Assembly: GCF_025370935.1 (NCBI RefSeq)
Contig: NC_133486.1
Location: 10,256,133 to 10,320,132 of the forward strand
DNA: 64,000 nt
DNA from: Choristoneura fumiferana
Lineage: Eukaryota > Arthropoda > Insecta > Lepidoptera > Tortricidae
Reading direction: 5' to 3'
Positions 23,475-36,992 of the stretch are shown piece after piece. Position 1 is the first letter of the stretch. Each line of letters opens with the position of its first letter. Made by a program: the position numbers and the translations under genes. The notes under the pieces are model-generated. The model was given only the letters and a program-made list of their open reading frames with translations, made no database searches and was not told where the DNA came from.

Positions 23475-26014
23475 TGTAACCAACGCTTATAGAAGCTTGG
23501 TAACAATATTATGTATCTATATATTAGGTTCCTATATAATATAACAATATATTTACTTGCGTTGTTGACGAATTAAAAAATTCGAACATCATAAAGAACT
23601 TAAATTTATTACATCGCCTACAAGTGTTCTAAGAGGTCCTAGAATTTTGTTTTCAAGTGTCAACGATTTATGCGTTCGAGTGCGTGAGACCGGCGTGTTA
23701 ATTTTTGCTCAAGTAGACTAATAAAGTTATAGATTTATGGGAGTTTGTGGAACGTTCTCGAAATTCGAATGCATGGTTTTTTTTTATTATAGGTTTGATA
23801 GAAGGGATAGGGCAAGGAGAGCTTTGTTATGGAAGGAGGTTTGAAAGTTAGTGAATTTCGGGACGCGAGACGCTACGGTGTTCTTACTTACAGATGTTTA
23901 AAATTAATTCATAGTATAAAAGTTAGTGTATGTTTATTCGCTTAATAAAATAAAACGATAAAATATACGAGAGCGAATCCCGATTTCGATCGTATGAATA
24001 CGTGGACTTATAATCAAATTGTGTATAGTGTAGTGTTTAGTATTAAGTGTGGTTTGTGGACTAGACTCTTTGTTCGTGAGGCAGGTCGAGATATCTCGAT
24101 CTCGCAGTAGCTGAGACTCGACGTTAATCGGGACGATAATATTATCGGCAGCTAAGTTTTAGATATAATTTTTGAGACAATTTATTTTAGTTAATAAACT
24201 GAAATCTGAGTTGACTGTTTTTTTTATTATTATTATACTTCTAGGTACTTTATTGAAACTATTGAAATCTAAAATTAACTAATTACTCTCTTGTAACCAA
24301 AACTTTAATTAATTATAACGGATAGTTTAATTTACTTAATTGATTAAGGTACTTTTGTTATACAAATAGTAGGGGCGAGCCATAGAATAGTAGTTCTAAG
24401 TTTGTAGTTATATTTTTAGTAGTATTTTCTGAATGGTTAGATAATTATAGTTACTTAGGGGCGGACGGATGATTATTTCATAATTCCTTCAGTACAGTTT
24501 TCTAAAGTTTTAGGCATTCTTTTATTTGGTTAGTTTAATTTAGTTATTCGTTTGGTTGCTTTTGTTTTCGGCGTGTTTGAAGCAGAGCTTCGTTTCATAC
24601 TATTATTATTATTATGTATGATTGAGTGCATATTAGTGAATATATAAATTTGCTTTTAATTTTAAGGTGTCACTGTGATTTCGTTGGAGTAAAGGGAAGA
24701 GTGTATTTCATCTAACTCACTACTCTGCGTCACTCACTCAACCTGACATTTCATCGAATTACTGTGTCACACGTAGCGTTGCTTGTTTGATTCTAGTCTG
24801 TGTCAATATAGAGAACTTAGTAGGATATTACTGTTACACTTCACACACATTCTGTTACACTGCACAACATTACACGTGAAATTATTCAATTTCACAACAC
24901 ACACTAGGTACACACCACATTTTTGTTCATTCAAAATACACACACTAGTTAACACACCTGCTAGAAGGTTATTTGGCTGAGATTAGCTCCTGGATAAACC
25001 GGACAGCAATACGTCACATACTAGAACTCTTTGAGTTCTTCACACACACACTAGGTCACACACAAGCCCTGAGCCATTTGGGTGTTTATGATTTTTGCTA
25101 GTGACTCTGAGGTGCGTCGTCTCGGCCTTTCGACCCTTGACCGTCAGCGTCTTGTGTGAAGACTGGTTAGAGCTGTATCCTTTACTGGAGTTCACAGAAT
25201 GGTAGATATTATATTCATTTAAATGGTATTCAGACCACCTTGTACAACTCTTCAACACTCTTTAGTCCTTTGACACAGACATCCGCGGCTGCTTTCGTAA
25301 TAGGGAAGCGTAATTGCAAGCGTAAAATTAGTAAGCGTAATTTGCATGATTTGCGTGTTTTTATAATGTGTGAATGAACGATTGAAATTGTATGAAAGGT
25401 AGATATATTTTGGGTTGGGTCATACCCCATCCAGAATGAGCGTTAAATTGTGTAAGTTTGGCTACAGCATAGCCTATTTAATTTAAATACACAAATTTGC
25501 GTTCATTGAAAGGCCTTTTTGAGGTAGGGGATCTTTCGGTTAGGGCCAAAAAATTATCAGAGAGCGTAAGAGTATATTTTGATTTGGAGGCGATCGGCGG
25601 AACTACAATTGGAACAGTGATTATTTTTATATTTAACGAGTTGTTCTATTTATTTTTTATTAACACAACGTAAAAGAGGGTCCCATTTTGAGAACTAGAC
25701 GATCACGTTAATTTCGACCAATTATTGAGGTATTAGGTAGCTTTAATTACGTGCGTTATTTACTCCAGTGCTTTTAATTTCTAATAAGGCCTGGGTAATA
25801 ATGTTACATATTTGTCGTGACCAGGATCTAAGTCAATTAAATTTGAATTATTTTAGTTCAAATACTTATTAAAAGAATATCGGGTTACTACATGTTAGTT
25901 TTCCTTATAGATTTTTTTTTTTTGTATTAGGAAAATATCTACTTATAAGATTTCGTATAAGAATTTAAACTACTCTACCATCTGGTGTGATAGTTGTAAG
26001 CATAGTTCTGGCTT
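23475..26014. other. Spacer, nothing certain
   Basis: AT-rich DNA. At about 24,720-25,060 the plus strand has an unusual density of cacac/ttcac motifs, giving a His/Thr-rich ORF (24,783-24,980) that looks compositional. No gene supported. Confidence 0.45.
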
Positions 26015-26595
26015 GGTTGTGGGTTTGAATCCCATATTAACCCATATGAGATGTGCCACGACATATTGGCATGTCTTTAGGGAATAACTGTTAGACTAAT
26101 ATGTAAATGGGTAATCTATAAGATCACTTTAATAATCTTAAACACGCAGGTTCGATCCCTGCGATAATTTCGTTGTGTTTATGAGAAAAGGGTTTAGTAG
26201 ACACTAATTTAAGTTAACAATAGCATTAGAATTAAGTTCGTGTGTAACTGTAGTTTTATACTGTCTGTTGGTTCGAATACTGCAATTTTTTTTTTTTTTT
26301 GAAGTTTGTAGTTAAGCTAATTTTAGGAGCACGTACAGTTTCTGCCCAGTTAGTTAAATGCCTACTTTGATTAGGGTGGAGGTAGTTTGTCGATCAATCT
26401 CATTCGCGGTTCGATTCCCGTGTATAATTTTGTTGTCATTGTTAAGCTATCCAATCACGTGTCTGTATTAGGTAGATAAAATCCTAACTACGGGTTTGAT
26501 TCCCGTATGTATCTTTTATAATTGTAGATAGCCACGTGTGTAAATACTAATTAAAATATATAAATCCTAAGTACGGGTTCGATTCCCGTGTACAT
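26015..26595 (+). repeat. Cluster of six tRNA T-arm/B-box-like motifs
   Basis: Within 580 bp the motif ggttcgattccc or a near variant occurs six times, all in the same orientation: about 26,019-26,035, 26,146-26,163, 26,268-26,284, 26,404-26,422, 26,488-26,508 and 26,573-26,594. At least the second, fifth and sixth can form T-arm hairpins with a 7-nt loop, for example TACGGG-TTTGATT-CCCGTA. Units five and six share the preceding aaatcctaa as well. No unit has full acceptor pairing, so these are not intact tRNA genes. Confidence 0.7.
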
Positions 26596-26882
26596 TTGTT
26601 GTACCATTACAAAGGCCCAGGATTTAGTTTATGATTATAAGGATAAATGAAATCTTATCAATTAGAATCGATATAATACGGGGCGTACTTACTTTAGCAG
26701 GCGGCGAATATAAAGTTTGGTATAAATTTTTTTTTCCAAGTTTACGTACTTGTAATATGATTAAGTGCTAGACTTTAATAAGTACAATTTTGAAGTTTAA
26801 AATGAACTGATATTGGTGATGATAGTCTGCGGGGGCGAAAGGTATAGAGGATTTACTTGTTCTGAAGTTAATTAATAATGGA

Positions 26883-26982
26883 NNNNNNNNNNNNNNNNNN
26901 NNNNNNNNNNNNNNNNNNNNNNNNNNNNNNNNNNNNNNNNNNNNNNNNNNNNNNNNNNNNNNNNNNNNNNNNNNNNNNNNNN
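26883..26982. other. Assembly gap, 100 N
   Basis: Exactly 100 N, a conventional placeholder for a gap of unknown size. It precedes the visible start of duplication copy 2 by 444 bp. Confidence 0.99.
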
Positions 26983-27313
26983 TAGTAAATTCAAACCTTG
27001 ACATTTATTGGCCGTTCTTCTTCCCATGTAAGCGTTATGGTAAAAAAATCAATTTGTCAGGTTACAAACAACCGGCATTCGACAGGGAAACAATAAAACA
27101 CGCATTCTCAGCCTTTACTGTACAAAGGCTGAAATATTTCATGATGTTCTTGATAAATGTACTGTTCAAATGAGATGGAATTCTGTTTCGCCTCGCTTTG
27201 GGAGTCAGGGTAGGTATTTTGCTTAGTTATTCTTGGCGACTGTACGCCTGTGGATAAGAAAAGAAAATGAATGTGTCGCAAATTTTCTGCTGAATCGAGG
27301 ATTGAGAACATAA

Positions 27314-27529
27314 TTGAAAACAACGATAAAATGCCATGGCATGGTTTTTGACAGTAGGAAATTTACACGTCTTACTACAGAGAAGCGAGGCGCAGGACAT
27401 CCACCAACGAGATTTACGGATGACCTGGTTAAAGCCGCGTATTCAAAAATAATGCAGGCCGCTTTCAACCGACGCAACTGGACGTCTATGGGGGACGCCT
27501 ATGTCCAACAATGGACGTCCTACGGCTGA
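27314..27529 (+). pseudogene. RTE-type LINE, C-terminal fragment
   Basis: A 71-codon open frame containing GAGHPPTRFTDD and ending GDAYVQQWTSYG, then a stop and GAT repeats. GxPPTRxTDD...AYVQQWT is the C-terminal pattern of RTE-clade endonuclease/reverse transcriptases. Catalytic domains are absent. The same fragment, cut by the window edge, is at 1-112. Confidence 0.85.
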
Positions 27530-28353
27530 TATGATGATGATGATGATGACTATAGGAGAATTGTTAGCATACCTCGTGTTTGGGATAGCGGGGGTTATGT
27601 AAAGTTTTCCAAAGATATCAAGATTTTGATAATTCTCTTCTCAGTTTCAGAAAGCCAATGTCAACCGCTTCGGGAAACTTCGTGATGTGTTCTAGTCCAA
27701 TATTCCACAGTGCCTGAAGACTAGAGTCTTCGATCAGTGTGTGTTGTCGGTGATGACTTATGGCTCTGAGACGCTCGGGGCTCCTTGACTATTGGACGCA
27801 ACGAGCTATGGAGAGAGCTATGCTAGGAGTTTCGTTTCGTTAGCGATAGAATCCGGAATACAGAAATTTGTCGAAGAACTAAGGTCACCGATAAAGCTGT
27901 AAAAATATGCAAGTCAAAGCGTTGGCAGGCCTCGCACCAGGTGGACTGACGACATCGTGAGAATTGCGGGCAAGTGGCGAGTTGTCGTTCATTGTTGCGT
28001 TTTAAGGGGGAGGCCTTTGTTCAGCAGTGGACGTCTTCTGACCGATGATGATATCAACTACTAGCGACTTAGGTTTTGCACAAGTGTTTTTCTTTACAAA
28101 TGAAGACCATTATGTGTAATTCGAAAATTCCCACGGGAATCCAGCGCAATCCCGGAATTCAATTAATCCAGACCCAACGGCCAGCGTGTAGCAAGAGCAA
28201 AAGCTAGTAATAAATAAACTAACACAAACTCAGTTTATCCATACCAACTGATATCAACTTCATTAGCGTGCCAACTAAAAACTCGCCAAGAATAATGTTC
28301 TTCTAAGGCACTCGTCTCACCAACGGCGGGGAACCGATTAGCTATAGACTATC

Positions 28354-28587
28354 TTCGTTTTTTTTATTTGACTGGATGGCAAACGAGCAAGTGGGTCTCC
28401 TGATGGTAGGAGATCACCACCGCCCATAACCATCTGTAACACCAGGGGCATTGCAGATGCGTTGCCAACCTAGAGGCCTAAGATGGAATACCTCAAGTGC
28501 CAGTAATTTCACCGGCTGTCTTACTCTACACGCCGTAACACAACGGTGCAAGCACTGCTGCTTCACGGCAGGATTAGCGAGCAAGAA
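28354..28587 (+). repeat. Element X, complete interior
   Basis: After a T-run come gactggatggcaaacgagca, agatcaccaccgcccataac, acctcaagtgccag and gcttcacggcaggattagcg. Compared with copy 1 (945-1,035) the interior is intact. Shorter relatives lie at 21,465-21,668 and in the tandem arrays. Confidence 0.75.
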
Positions 28588-28635
28588 TCGAACAAATAGA
28601 TATAGATTAGATTCCCGTGTCACACTGCCGGCGAG

Positions 28636-29285
28636 AACTTACTTTCACTAGTTCGTCGCAGCGAAGTTCGTCGAAGCTTGGCAATCAGAACGCGGCGGGA
28701 GAACAAACAGCTGTCATTAGGGTTCCGGAGCCAAAATAGCAAAAACGGAACCCTTATAGTTTCGTCAAGTCCGTTTGTCTGTCTGTCTGTCTGTCCGTCC
28801 GTCCGTCCGTATGTCACAGGCATTTTACTCGAAAACTAGAAGATGTATATCAATGAAATTTGAAGTACAGATGTTTTGTCAAAGCCGCTATTTAGTTTTG
28901 TAGTTAAATTACAAAAATAAATATTTATAGGGGGGCACTCCGTACACGTAACAGAAATTGAAAAAAAAAAAATTTAAACCCGCATCAACGTGTGGCACAT
29001 AGTTCGACAGCTCTTTTGAAAAGATAGTAAGGTTTCTCAAAAACCTTTTTAATTAAGTGAAGATTTCCGGAAATAATCGCTCCCAAAGTGGCAAAAATTG
29101 TGCCCCCCCCCTCTGTCTTGTAAACCCTTTGTCCAAAAAATATGCAAAACATATGGAAAGGTAACGCTTAATAAATACTTTCAACTGCGCTTCTCAACAA
29201 AAGGACGTAAGTGCCGTGAAGATACGCTCTTTTTCTGGTAATAGATTTTAAGACTGTAGTAAGTGTTTTAATTGTGTTATAACGC
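28636..29285. repeat. Interspersed repeats present only in copy 2
   Basis: About 460 bp (28,636-29,097) and about 150 bp (29,130-29,283) have no counterpart near 1,080-1,135 of copy 1. The first includes an agggttccg...cggaaccctta pair and a GTCT/GTCC microsatellite (28,768-28,810), a combination common in Lepidoptera repeats. Termini not resolved. Confidence 0.6.
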
Positions 29286-29451
29286 TCATAATATTACTTG
29301 ATTTTTTCGTAATGGCTACGAAACGCTATCTTGGGCGTGTCCGACACGCTCTTGGCCGGTTTTTATCATTTTACTCTGTAGTACGACTGTACGAGTGAGT
29401 GATCGCCTGACGCGCTCATATACTCGCTAAAGGTCTCTACCTATTACACCG

Positions 29452-29770
29452 TATCACCGTACCGTATTGTAATTGTCATATGTCAATGTCAAATTATTCT
29501 TATCTTTTTCATTACATGTACTGTTGCCATGATAATGTGGGCTATACAGCCAACTGATATTTTAGTCTCGTAGCTATTTTTCACTTTGATTTTTTTTGTG
29601 TGACTTTCCGTAATTGCACTCTCCTGTGGCCCGGCGGAAGACCAGTGCTGGTTTTCAACCAGCGATATGCTGAGCCGGGACCTTTTTATAGCGGCAACAT
29701 TTCCTATTGTTATTTTTACTTATTATGTGTCATTGCTGTTATAAATCAATTATTTTCTTTCTTTCTTTCT
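29452..29770 (+). mobile_element. Hairpin-family retroposon, copy D
   Basis: An insertion absent from copy 1 (near 1,305), bounded by TATCA on both sides. It contains the family's structured block at 29,628-29,682: outer stem GGCCCGG / CCGGGACC, conserved GGAAGACCAG, inner hairpin GCTGGTT-TTC-AACCAGC, and conserved ATATGCTGAG. It ends in a CTTT-rich tail. The 87-codon ORF over it is incidental. Confidence 0.75.
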
Positions 29771-30012
29771 TATCATACTATGACCGTAATAGCAATCTGT
29801 CAGGCAAAAGTATATTCTTTGTATTTAAAAGTATTAGACCATCCCCACTGGCACGTTTCTTAACCAACTGTCGCCGCCGCGTGTCATGAATGGGCTTGAC
29901 ATTCCGTTCCTGACACGTTCCTATTACGGTCATGGCGTAGTGAGCCCTTTATTAATTTTTTTATTCGACTAGATGGCAAACGAGCAAGTGGGTCTCCTGA
30001 TGGTAATCGTCG

Positions 30013-31200
30013 GCAACACCAGGGGTATTGCAGATGCGTTGCCAACCTAGAGACCTAAGATGGGATAGGTACCTCAAGTGCCAGAAATTTCACCCGCTGT
30101 CTTAATCTCCACGCCGAAACACAACAGTGCAAGCACTGCTGCTTCACGGCACGATTAGCGAGCAAGATGGTGGTAGCAATCCGGGCGGACCTTGCACAAG
30201 GTCCTATAACCTGCAAAACTGCCCAGCGACAAAACTAAGAACCAAACACACGCTTCTAGCTGCGCTCCAACTCTTTTCTAGCTCTACTCGCTTTTCGTTT
30301 ATCGTCGGCAACACCAGGGGTATTGCAGATGCGTTGCCAACCTAGGCCTAAGATGGGATAGGTACCTCAAGTGCCAGAAATTTCACCCGCTGTCTTAATC
30401 TCCACGCCGAAACACAACAGTGCAAGCACTGCTGCTTCACGGCACGATTAGCGAGCAACATGGTGGTAGCAATCCGGGCGGACCTTGCACAAGGTCCTAC
30501 CACCTGCAAAACTGCCCAGCGACAAAACTATAACAACTAAACACACGCTTCTAGCTGCGCTCCAACTCTTTTCTAGCTCTACTCTCTTTTCATTCATCGT
30601 CGGCAACACCAGGGGTATTGCAGATGCGTTGCCAACCTAGAGACCTAAGATGGGATAGGTACCTCAAGTGCCAGAAATTTCACCCGCTGTCTTAATCTCC
30701 ACGCCGAAACACAACAGTGCAAGCACTGCTGCTTCACGGCACGATTAGCGAGCAACATGGTGGTAGCAATCCGGGCGGACCTTGCACAAGGTCCTACCAC
30801 CTGCAAAACTGCCCAGCGACAAACTATAACAACTAAACACACGCTTCTAGCTGCGCTCCAACTCTTTTCTAGCTCTATTCTCTTTTCGTTAATCGTCGGC
30901 AACACCAGGGGTATTGCAGATGCGTTGCCAACCTAGAGACCTAAGATGGGATAGGTACCTCAAGTGCCAGAAATTTCACCGGCTGTCTTACTCTCCACGC
31001 CGAAACACAACAGTGCAAGCACTGCTGCTTCACGGCACGATTAGCGAGCAAGATGGTGGTAGCAATCCGGGCGGACCTTGCACAAGGTCCTACCACCTGC
31101 AAAACTGCCCAGCGACAAAACAATAAGAACTAAACACACGCTTCTAGCTGGCCTGGAAACTCGTTTCTAGCTCTATGTACCCGCTTTTCGTTCATCGTCG
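30013..31200 (+). repeat. Tandem array of ~295 bp units (4 copies)
   Basis: Copy 2 version of the array at 1,988-3,460, with units starting at 30,013, 30,308, 30,603 and 30,899. One unit fewer than copy 1; unit sequences differ slightly within and between arrays. Confidence 0.93.
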
Positions 31201-31638
31201 GCAGTCGGACAAGTGCTAAAGGCCGAAGCACAAACACCTACCGTAGCCTCCCATTACCTACCCTACATCCTCGCCAAAGGTCGGAAACGCGACGGCAACA
31301 TCCGTAAACAAGGAAACGGTTTCACTAAAGCCTTTCAAAGCGCCTGTGGGTAGGACCATTTGTAAGCCTCCGGCGGCTTTCCTCGCCAGTTTTGATGCGA
31401 AAATTGTGGACACTGTTGTTCTAGAAGTGGCTTGACTAAGTTGTGTGTATACATGAGCCACGTCTGATCTGGGTTACTTGTAAGATTATGGTAGAAGTAG
31501 CTGTTGCCGGCGACTCCGTCCGTGTAGAATTCGTCGCTCGTCGTTCGTCGTTTATCGCTATCCCGAAGGAACTATGCAATTTTCTGGGATAAAACTATCC
31601 AATGTCTATAACTAATTAATAATTATTATGTGTAATTT

Positions 31639-31884
31639 ATAAAGCCGTGGTGGTCTAGTGGTTTGACCTATCGCCTCTCAAGCAGAGGGTCGTGGGTTCA
31701 AACCCCGGCTCGCACCTCTGAGTTTTTCTAAATTCATGTGCGGAATTACATTTGAAATCAATGGTGTGTGTGAAGTTCCCAATCCGCACTGGGCCCGCGT
31801 GGGAACTATGGCCCAAGCCCTCTTGTTCGGAGAGGAGGCCTGTGCCCAGCAGTGGGACGTATATAGGCTGGGATGATGATGATG
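31639..31884 (+). mobile_element. tRNA-derived SINE (duplicate of 3,883-4,128)
   Basis: Same element and same ATGTGTAATTT duplications (31,628-31,638 and 31,885-31,895) as in copy 1, so the insertion predates the divergence of the copies. The following TTTC microsatellite is longer here. Confidence 0.88.
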
Positions 31885-32778
31885 ATGTGTAATTTTGTTG
31901 TATATGTGTGTCTTCTGTGTTAGTGAATAAAAATGTTTTCTTTCTTTCTTTCTTTCTATGTTCTTTTCCGGGATTTAAGCTACCTGTATACTGAATTTCA
32001 TTTAAATCGGTTCAGTGGTTTAGACGTGAAGAGGTAACGAACAAACAAAAAAACAAGCAGACTTCCTAACTTTCGCATTTACAATATTAGTGGGATGTAG
32101 CTGAATAACAAGCTTAACAATCGAATGACATGAAGATGTTTGTTACATACCATGAGCTTTCGGTGAAAGAAAAAAAATACAATTGAATTGATAACCTCCT
32201 CCTTTTTTGAAGTCGGTTAAAAAGTAGTAATTCTATGTTGTTTGTGAAGTTTACAAGCATGAGGGAACTAGGCACAATCCAAGACTAGCGCTGGGACACA
32301 TATAGACAGAGATAATGAAGACATGTTATATAAAAATAATCCACCTGGACCCCTAGCTTCGAGTATCCATTTTTTTATCCTAATTTCGGGTCATGATTTA
32401 GTTGGTAGTAAAAAAACACGCAATACTGCGTGAAAAAGACCAAATATTTATATATATTATTATGATATATTTATTTTGTCGTCTAAATAGGAATAGTAAA
32501 ATTCATAACTACGTCCAGAAAATTGACCCATTAAATAAAGTTCACTCAGAAAAAATATCAATTTTGACGAATCAGCTTTATTTTTAGCGATATCTAGGTT
32601 GTTATACATCCGTGGTGACATACGAACGTGTCTCAGTTGTTTTAAATCATAAAGAAGTTGGCCGGTTTGTTCTGAAATTTCGTTTCTCCGCGCTAGATGG
32701 TGTCATGAATTTTACGCGTCCTTTTTCGGTGAGTCAAAGTAATGTAACTGAATATAGTTACCTACTTAATTCTGAAAG

Positions 32779-33308
32779 TAAAATAAATAAAATAGAAATA
32801 GAAACGTTTATTCGCTAATTCGCAAATTACATATTATAAGTAAGTACATACAAAATAAAACAACTATAAAATAAATATTAACGACAGTATTTGCGAAATC
32901 GCGAAACGGTCTCAGCTCAGCATAGTGTTGGCCGTAGAGGCCAACGCTGGTCTTCCGCTGAGACCGCTTGGCGACTTCACGGAAGGCGACATAAATTCAA
33001 AAGTAAATCTAAAAAGAAACAAATAGAAAGAATATTTAAAGACAAAAGACAAGTGTTAATAAATACTTGAAACAAATTAAAAAATAAGACTCAAAAGCCG
33101 TTAAGTGTCTGCACCTAACATCATTCAAAGGCTCATGACTTCAAAAACAGCTACATCCGCTCCGATGCAAATGGGACAAAAACTCGAGGTATGTACCTAT
33201 TCCATTTGAGGCAAGAAAATTCGATTAACAAAACATACTCAGATTGCACTCGTATCATGGCTCTGCATCTCCTGAATCATTTGGTGTTCAAACATCATTT
33301 TTAAAAAA
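32779..33308 (-). mobile_element. Hairpin-family retroposon, copy A
   Basis: A ~530 bp insertion absent from copy 1 (between about 5,009 and 5,010), with AAAGT at both edges. The 3' tail is the A/T-rich left end. The structured block is at 32,907-32,966: a perfect 10 bp outer stem (CGGTCTCAGC / GCTGAGACCG) and a 7 bp inner stem GTTGGCC / GGCCAAC with a 5-nt loop. Confidence 0.78.
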
Positions 33309-36300
33309 GTCTATGATTTATTCCTTCTGTGTCGCGTTAACTAAAGGTTTTTTTTCTACTATGGCTTTTTACTGAAGCTTATTTTCACAAGAGCGTTTTT
33401 TCCTAATTTAAGTCGACACAGACACAGTGTCGACGGAGGTCCACGACAGTAGCAACTTCTCTGTGTGCTTTTGGCCTTCGAGTCGATACAAACTTAATAT
33501 AACCTAAAACTATCTACGTTTCTGTATCTATTAACACACACAACACACAAATATCACGCCTGTATTCCCAAATGGGGTAGGCAGAGCACACGAAACATTA
33601 CCGCTTCGGAGCCACTTTTAGCAATTTTAGGTTTTAAGTTTGACAAAAACGGTACAATAGTACGCGATTATGAAAATAAGCTTCAGTAAAAGACCATATT
33701 GCGAAAAATAACATTTGGGAAAATCGAAAATGGAAATTTTGCTACCTACTAATCTAATCAACCCTAACTTGCTTTTACAACAAAACAAGCAGCCAATAAA
33801 AACAGTGTAGTCTCAGAAACCTTTACACTTTCCTCCTAAATTATACTGAACTAACCCCACTGCAGGCATAGATCTTTCACGCAAACTAAACGCAACGCAA
33901 ACTTAAATTTATGGACGATGTAGAAGATATATTACTCAGGTGACTTGTTACAAATTTACTCCCAGTAAAAAGTCGGGTCCCGTATACGTAAATTTATATG
34001 CTGTAAACTAATCAGGGAATGTAGCTGGCATTTTTCATACAGACTCATCACTAACAGGTTAAAACATTGTATTACTTAAGCGACATGACTGTTACTTTAA
34101 CCCCCCTCGTCACTCAGTTGACGGAGTTTTCGCACCACAGATGCCTTCATTACACACCTCGGTGAAGCCATCGCTGACCATTGGGATAAATCCCTAAGTG
34201 TCATAATGGGCACCGTTATATAAAGTTTTAAGATAATAAAATGGTACCACGTCGTTCTCTTCTGTCACCAAAATAAAATGAAAAGGGACAATCGCAAACT
34301 TGCTCCAAAAAGCACACAAATGTACGCTTATTCAGTCCTATGTGCATTTGTCCTTTTCTTCCCAAAATCAGTTTTCCGGATGAGCCTTTTCATTTAATAG
34401 CAGCAGCGTTTTTGTCAAAAGTTATTAACCTAAGAGGTGTGATACAGTTTACACTTGTACGGGGGTCAGTTGACGCTTATTTTGTCCTTGGTTTTTATCA
34501 TAATTATATATTATAATTATAAACTAGGAAGAATGTAAGTAAATAAACCACTTTTATTGACTGAATAAAATATGTGTATTAATGCTATTAATAGCTCACT
34601 TAATCAGTTTCATATTATTTGAAATGTCTCTATAAAAATCTTTTGACCATTACATAAATTATAATAGTTTTATTCACACGTTCGACAGTATTTACTCACG
34701 CATAGTAAATCAGACTACACTAAAAGAATTCCCGTGGAATCTTAAACTGTACTACTCTTTAACCCGAGCTTCAGTTGGAAAAACGAAAATCCCTTGGGCC
34801 CCATTCTTTTCATTCAAAGAAACTCTTTGATTTATTGCAAATCCATTTTCCTATAACCCTACTTTGCGCGGCTAGGTGGATACAATGTTCTCGAGACTTG
34901 GATTCTCGTAGTCCTTGTTTCTGCCAGTCCTTGTTGCGTAGGTATTTCAAAAGCTTTACTATGTATGGTTTTAGCTTTTATTTACTTACTTATTTTTAAA
35001 CGTGAAATATTAAAATGGGTACTTAGCCGTTTAAATTAAACTTTCGTTCTGTGACAGGTTTGAAGTCGTACAATATATTGCTACTTACATTATTTTTAAG
35101 TTATTGTTACTAACACATTATATAGATGCACAATCTGAAATAAAGTTTATTTAATTTAATTCAATTCTTCGTTGTAAGTTGTATTAAAATCTGCCGCGAA
35201 ATTTAATTAGTTGTGTGTATGTACGTAATCTTTTACTGCACATAAAAGTAAAACAGGATGTGTATCTTTATTATTCTCTTTGCGGAGAGAAGCACAAAGT
35301 TGAACTTATCCCGAGCTTATAAGGGATCTCTTCCAGCTAACCTGCTTGCGGCTCGTCCTGTCTGTACTGTTCTCGTTAATTTAACTTTGCTAATATAGCG
35401 TTATTACTGTGTTTTGTAACGCTTCATGCAATGAGCACTTTTTATTACTTTCTTCTTCTGACAAGGGTTAATCTATGTGCTGAAATTGTCGCAAATAATC
35501 CAATTTGTTTGATAAGGGTACGATTGTAATCGAACAGAGGTTCAACAGCAGTTCACTGACTTTAGTTTTCTAGGTCAGATATTTAGTCGTGATTTGGAAA
35601 TTGAGAAGTTCTAGGCTGCGGCACTAAGAGCCTTATCTCACTTTTTTATGGAATTGGGCAAATGAGCAAACGGATCGCCTTATGGTAAGCGACTTCGACT
35701 TATTACTGATCTAGTAGAAGTAAATCTCTTTCTTGTACAAAAAATAAATATAGGTAGGCTACAAATAGAAAAATGAAAAGGGCGAAAGAGTATTGTGATG
35801 TAATACATACTTATTAAAAACAGACCTCAACGCTATGGTGTCAGTCCGAGTTAAAAAAAATTGCTTGCCACCCATAGGGAAACGAGAAACCCCTTTTTGA
35901 TAGCGATGTCTCCTATTCACATACCCTTGCTTTTCACTGGCATAATCCCATTAATTTTATACGAATTTTCATTATTAAAAAAGTTTCATTCACGGGAAAA
36001 TTTATGTTGTAGAGGGAGTGGGGATTAATTTAGAACTCCAAGGGACACTTTAACTTTGTAAGCCCTGAAGGTCGTTTGTTTTTGGACGTGTCATGCTTTT
36101 AGGGTTCCGCATGTAGGAACTTCAGGAAGCTGCCGCTATTTGTTTGTCTGTTTGTTTCAATAAACGGCTGTAAATGAGAACCGTGATAAAATATAACAGA
36201 AAGTATTTGTATTATTTTGGCGCACATATCTTATGACCGGTGGATGTAAGTGGCGAGTTGTCGTTCATTGTAGCGTTCTAAGGGGGAGGCCTTTGTTCAG

Positions 36301-36992
36301 CAGTGGGCGCTTCCGGCTGATGATGATGATGATGATGATGATCTTATGAATAAATCAAGGTAGACGTCCGACTACTGGTCACTGTCCAGTCTGGTGTCTA
36401 GTCGTCATTATTAACTTTGTCATTAACAATAGAGGTGACGAAAGGATGTCATCTATTGGGGCATTAGCATAGAACAAGTATGACGTACTAATTGATTAAA
36501 CATTTATGACTGGATGGCCCAGAGACCTCAGGTTCAAATCTCAGTATGGACAGCCATTTCTGCGATGGCTATACTCCAGCGGCTAGGCAACGGATAAGCA
36601 TATTTATAAAAATAAATACATACTTATATACATATTAAACACCCAAAACCCGAGAACAAGCATTCGTATTATTCTTACAAATATCTGCCCCGTCCGGGAA
36701 TCGAACCCGGGACCTCTAGCTTCGTAGTCAGGTTCTCTAACCACTTGGCCATCCCGTCGTCACGACAATGTGCATCTATTGTCTAGTAATCATAGTACTA
36801 ACAAAAGTTTGCTTAGTTTGGAACTAGGTCACATTATGTAAATTGTCCCATGCTATTTATTTACTATTGCTTTATAATAGTTTATTATTTCTTTAAACAC
36901 ATTTGCTGCCGCAATCGCTACGCGGTTATGCTCGTAGCGCGTAGCAGCATTTTTGCCTCAGATATAGATTTAGATTATAATATTGTAATCTA

